The notes under the pieces are model-generated. The model was not told the origin of the DNA and searched no databases. It worked only from the letters and a program-made list of their open reading frames with translations. From Parus major (taxonomy: Eukaryota > Chordata > Aves > Passeriformes > Paridae), in assembly GCF_001522545.3 (NCBI RefSeq), contig NC_031770.1:88423194-88487193 (forward strand): a stretch of DNA of 64,000 nt. The letters are read 5' to 3'. Positions 62,240 to 64,000 of the stretch are shown here, piece after piece. A program made the translations under genes and the position numbers. Positions within the stretch are counted from its first letter, which is position 1; every line of letters starts with the position of its first letter.

Positions 62240-63570
62240 TGCTGATGGCAGGATTTTGGTGCTGCAGCAGCTGCGGCCGGGCGGTGAGCGAAGGGCGCGG
62301 GGCTGACATTGGCTGCAGCGCGTTGCGGTCCCTGCAGGTGCTGCTCGGCACAGCCCCGCCGCCTTTCGCCTCGGGCACGGCCGGGCAGCGCGCACCCTGT
62401 CAAACATCGGGGACACGGGGCAGCGCCGCCAGGGCCCTGCTCACCTTGTCAGGATGGATGGCATTATCATTTCCCAATCCCTTTCCCGAGGAAATCGGCC
62501 TCGACCAACGCCTCGGCTCCAGGGTACGCCACAGACTCCCTTCCCTCCCGGATGGACCGCGCAGCGCTGGCCGCTGCCGACACCCCGCGCCCCTGGGTCG
62601 CAGCCCCCTTTTCCCACGGGAGGTCCCCCGGTACCTCGCAGCAGCCATTTTCCGACTCTCTCAGCAGCTCCAGCGGTGATGTCACCTGCCGAGGCCCCTC
62701 GGCGGCGGGATGCACCGCTCCGTGTTCCTTCCTCCCTCCTGACACCGGCGGCACCTTCTTCTTCTTTTTCCTCCTCCTCCTCCTCTTCCACCTCCTCCTC
62801 CTCCTGCCGCCCGGCCCCGCCGTGCCCGCGCCGGCTGCCATGCGGCGCCCAGCCCCGCCCCGCCCGCCGATGCCCGCGGGCGCTCCGGCTCTGCCCGCCG
62901 CGCTCCCCGCTCCCGGCAGCCGTGCGGGCACGGAGGGGCAGCCCCACCGCAACCATCGCCGCGGCGGCGGCTGCTGAGTCACGGCCTGAATCTCATCCCG
63001 CCCCTCCTCCTTCTCCTCCTCCTCCTCCCCCGCGCCGCCGCCTCCCGCCCGGCTGCCGGCTCCAGCAGCGGTGCCGGCGGCGATGCCCGCCCCGCTGCCG
63101 GGGGGAGAGGCTGCCCGGCGCTGCCCGGCCCCTCGCCGCTCGCCGCAGACCCGCGCACGCACAGGGGCAGCCGGGCGCTTGAGCCATGATTGCCGCGGCT
63201 TTCCTGGTCCTGCTGAGACCCTACAGCATCCAGTGCGCCCTCTTCTTGCTCCTGCTGCTGCTGGGGACCATTGCCACGATTTTATTCTTCTGCTGTTGGC
63301 ACCGCAGGCTCCAGAAAGGGAGGCATCCCATCAAATCCGTCTTTTCAGGTCGCTCAAGGAGCCGAGGTAAGAGACGCTGTCGGTCCCTGAGGGCGGAGGG
63401 GGGTGTCCCCGGCCCATCCCCAGGTTTCTGCCGGCGGAGGGCCTCTCTGGCACGGTTTAGCCGGGCAAAGGCTTTAAAGAAAATTCAAGCCGAGCCCAGG
63501 ACTGCGGCAGCCTTGTCTCCACCCATCCCTCAGAGAAACCACGGCTAGAGGGAGAGAGGTGAGAGGCTGG
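62240..63570 (+). promoter_or_regulatory. DST: CpG-island promoter of DST, possibly shared with BEND6
   Basis: About 1.3 kb of GC- and CpG-rich sequence surrounds the DST start codon. It includes two pyrimidine-rich CTCCTC-type tracts (about 62,755-62,812 and 62,999-63,033) and a TGAGTCA word at 62,975-62,981. The transcription start should lie upstream of 63,186. BEND6 runs away from this island and its start-codon exon begins with an acceptor, so its first exon could also start here. That is inference. Long open frames here are composition artefacts. Confidence 0.85.
63186..63366 (+). CDS. DST: DST (dystonin/BPAG1) first exon of the membrane-anchored isoform
   Basis: DST encodes a giant spectraplakin that links actin, microtubules and membranes. 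This exon starts MIAAAFLVLLRPYSIQCALF and matches the N-terminus of the human dystonin isoform whose N-terminal transmembrane segment targets it to ER and perinuclear membranes. A hydrophobic run (about residues 17-38, LLLLLLGTIATILFF, CC, W) is followed by basic residues (HRRLQKGRHP) and FSGRSRSR, giving a signal-anchor layout. The 181 bases end at a GTAAGA donor, phase 1. The ATG lies in a CpG island. The actin-binding and later exons are to the right of the window. The orientation opposite to BEND6 agrees with human gene order. Confidence 0.95.
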
Positions 63571-63798
63571 GAAACCCCCCAGCCCTCCCCGGTCTGTCAA
63601 AGCGCAGCAGAACTTTATGCTGAACTTCTTCCCGATGAATTAAATATAAATGCCGGGCGGAGCTGCCGGCTGTGCCCGAAGGGCCAGAGCTGTCCCGGAG
63701 CGTGCGCCAAAGGGCGAGTGGCGGGGTAAAGCCGCTAGCCGGGGCGAAATGCGAGGTGCAGCTAGTGAAGCCTGTGTGTCTTTCTGCTTCCCTTCCAG

Positions 63799-63833
63799 AT
63801 GCTGTCATGAGAACTCATCACTTTCGCTCTGAG
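63799..63833 (+). CDS. DST: DST exon 2 (35 bp)
   Basis: A strong acceptor (CTTCCCTTCCAG) is entered in phase 1 and gives DAVMRTHHFRSE, ending at a GTAATT donor in phase 0. The human isoform continues DAVLRSHHFRSE at this point. The following bases to 64,000 are intron. Confidence 0.95.
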
Positions 63834-64000
63834 GTAATTTATTTAGCACGCAATTTCAAGGTCAGAAGTTGTTCTCTTTACCCGAGTACATATTGTCGTG
63901 GTCTTTTGTTAATGAAATCATATAGCGAACTTTTAATTTTGCATGAAAGACATAATGTCCTCTTTCATTTCTTGGTTCGGTTTTTCTTCCTTCCCAACAC

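Noticed and set aside
62236..63182. Overlapping frames of 150-240 codons on both strands upstream of DST
   Set aside because: Same compositional artefact; none resembles a protein, and the DST start at 63,186 explains the locus.

Overview
The window is vertebrate nuclear DNA, almost certainly from a bird. It carries long introns, GT-AG splice sites, two CpG islands, many 5'-truncated CR1 LINE fragments (the dominant avian retrotransposon) and a solo LTR of a kind I know from neoavian genomes. No bacterial, CRISPR or operon-like content was seen. Gene names rest on recognising the protein families from memory; no database search was possible.

Three protein-coding genes are present in the order ZNF451 (minus), BEND6 (minus), DST (plus, 5' end only). 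This is the gene order of human 6p12.1, except that the mammalian gene KIAA1586, which lies between BEND6 and ZNF451 in human, is not visible. ZNF451 fills about 0.8-33.3 kb. Its CpG-island promoter is at 32.7-33.4 kb, its start codon at 32,341, a 1,649-bp zinc-finger exon at 16,962-18,610, and its last codon at 787. The encoded protein is a SUMO ligase with tandem SUMO-interacting motifs at the N-terminus, about a dozen C2H2-type fingers, a PIN-like region and a ubiquitin-interacting-motif tail. BEND6 spans 49.5 kb to either 42.65 or 39.86 kb. It encodes a nuclear BEN-domain corepressor, with a previously unremarked candidate C-terminal exon at 39,856-40,198. DST begins in a CpG island at 62.2-63.6 kb. 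Two exons of the membrane-anchored dystonin isoform are visible (63,186-63,366 and 63,799-63,833), and the gene continues off the right edge.

Region by region: 0-33.4 kb is ZNF451 with CR1 fragments and one solo LTR in its introns. 33.4-39.8 kb is intergenic, with a CR1 endonuclease/reverse-transcriptase fragment next to the ZNF451 CpG island and two smaller CR1 pieces. 39.8-49.5 kb is BEND6. 49.5-62.2 kb is AT-rich sequence without a recognisable coding exon, possibly the first intron of BEND6 if it is transcribed from the DST island. 62.2-64 kb is the DST promoter and first exons.

Exons were placed by hand from splice signals, reading-frame phase and similarity to the remembered human proteins. 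All ZNF451 exons from 1 to 12 and all BEND6 exons 1 to 7 join in phase. The ZNF451 3' end (exons 13 to 15) does not resolve into one simple transcript and is discussed in the findings.
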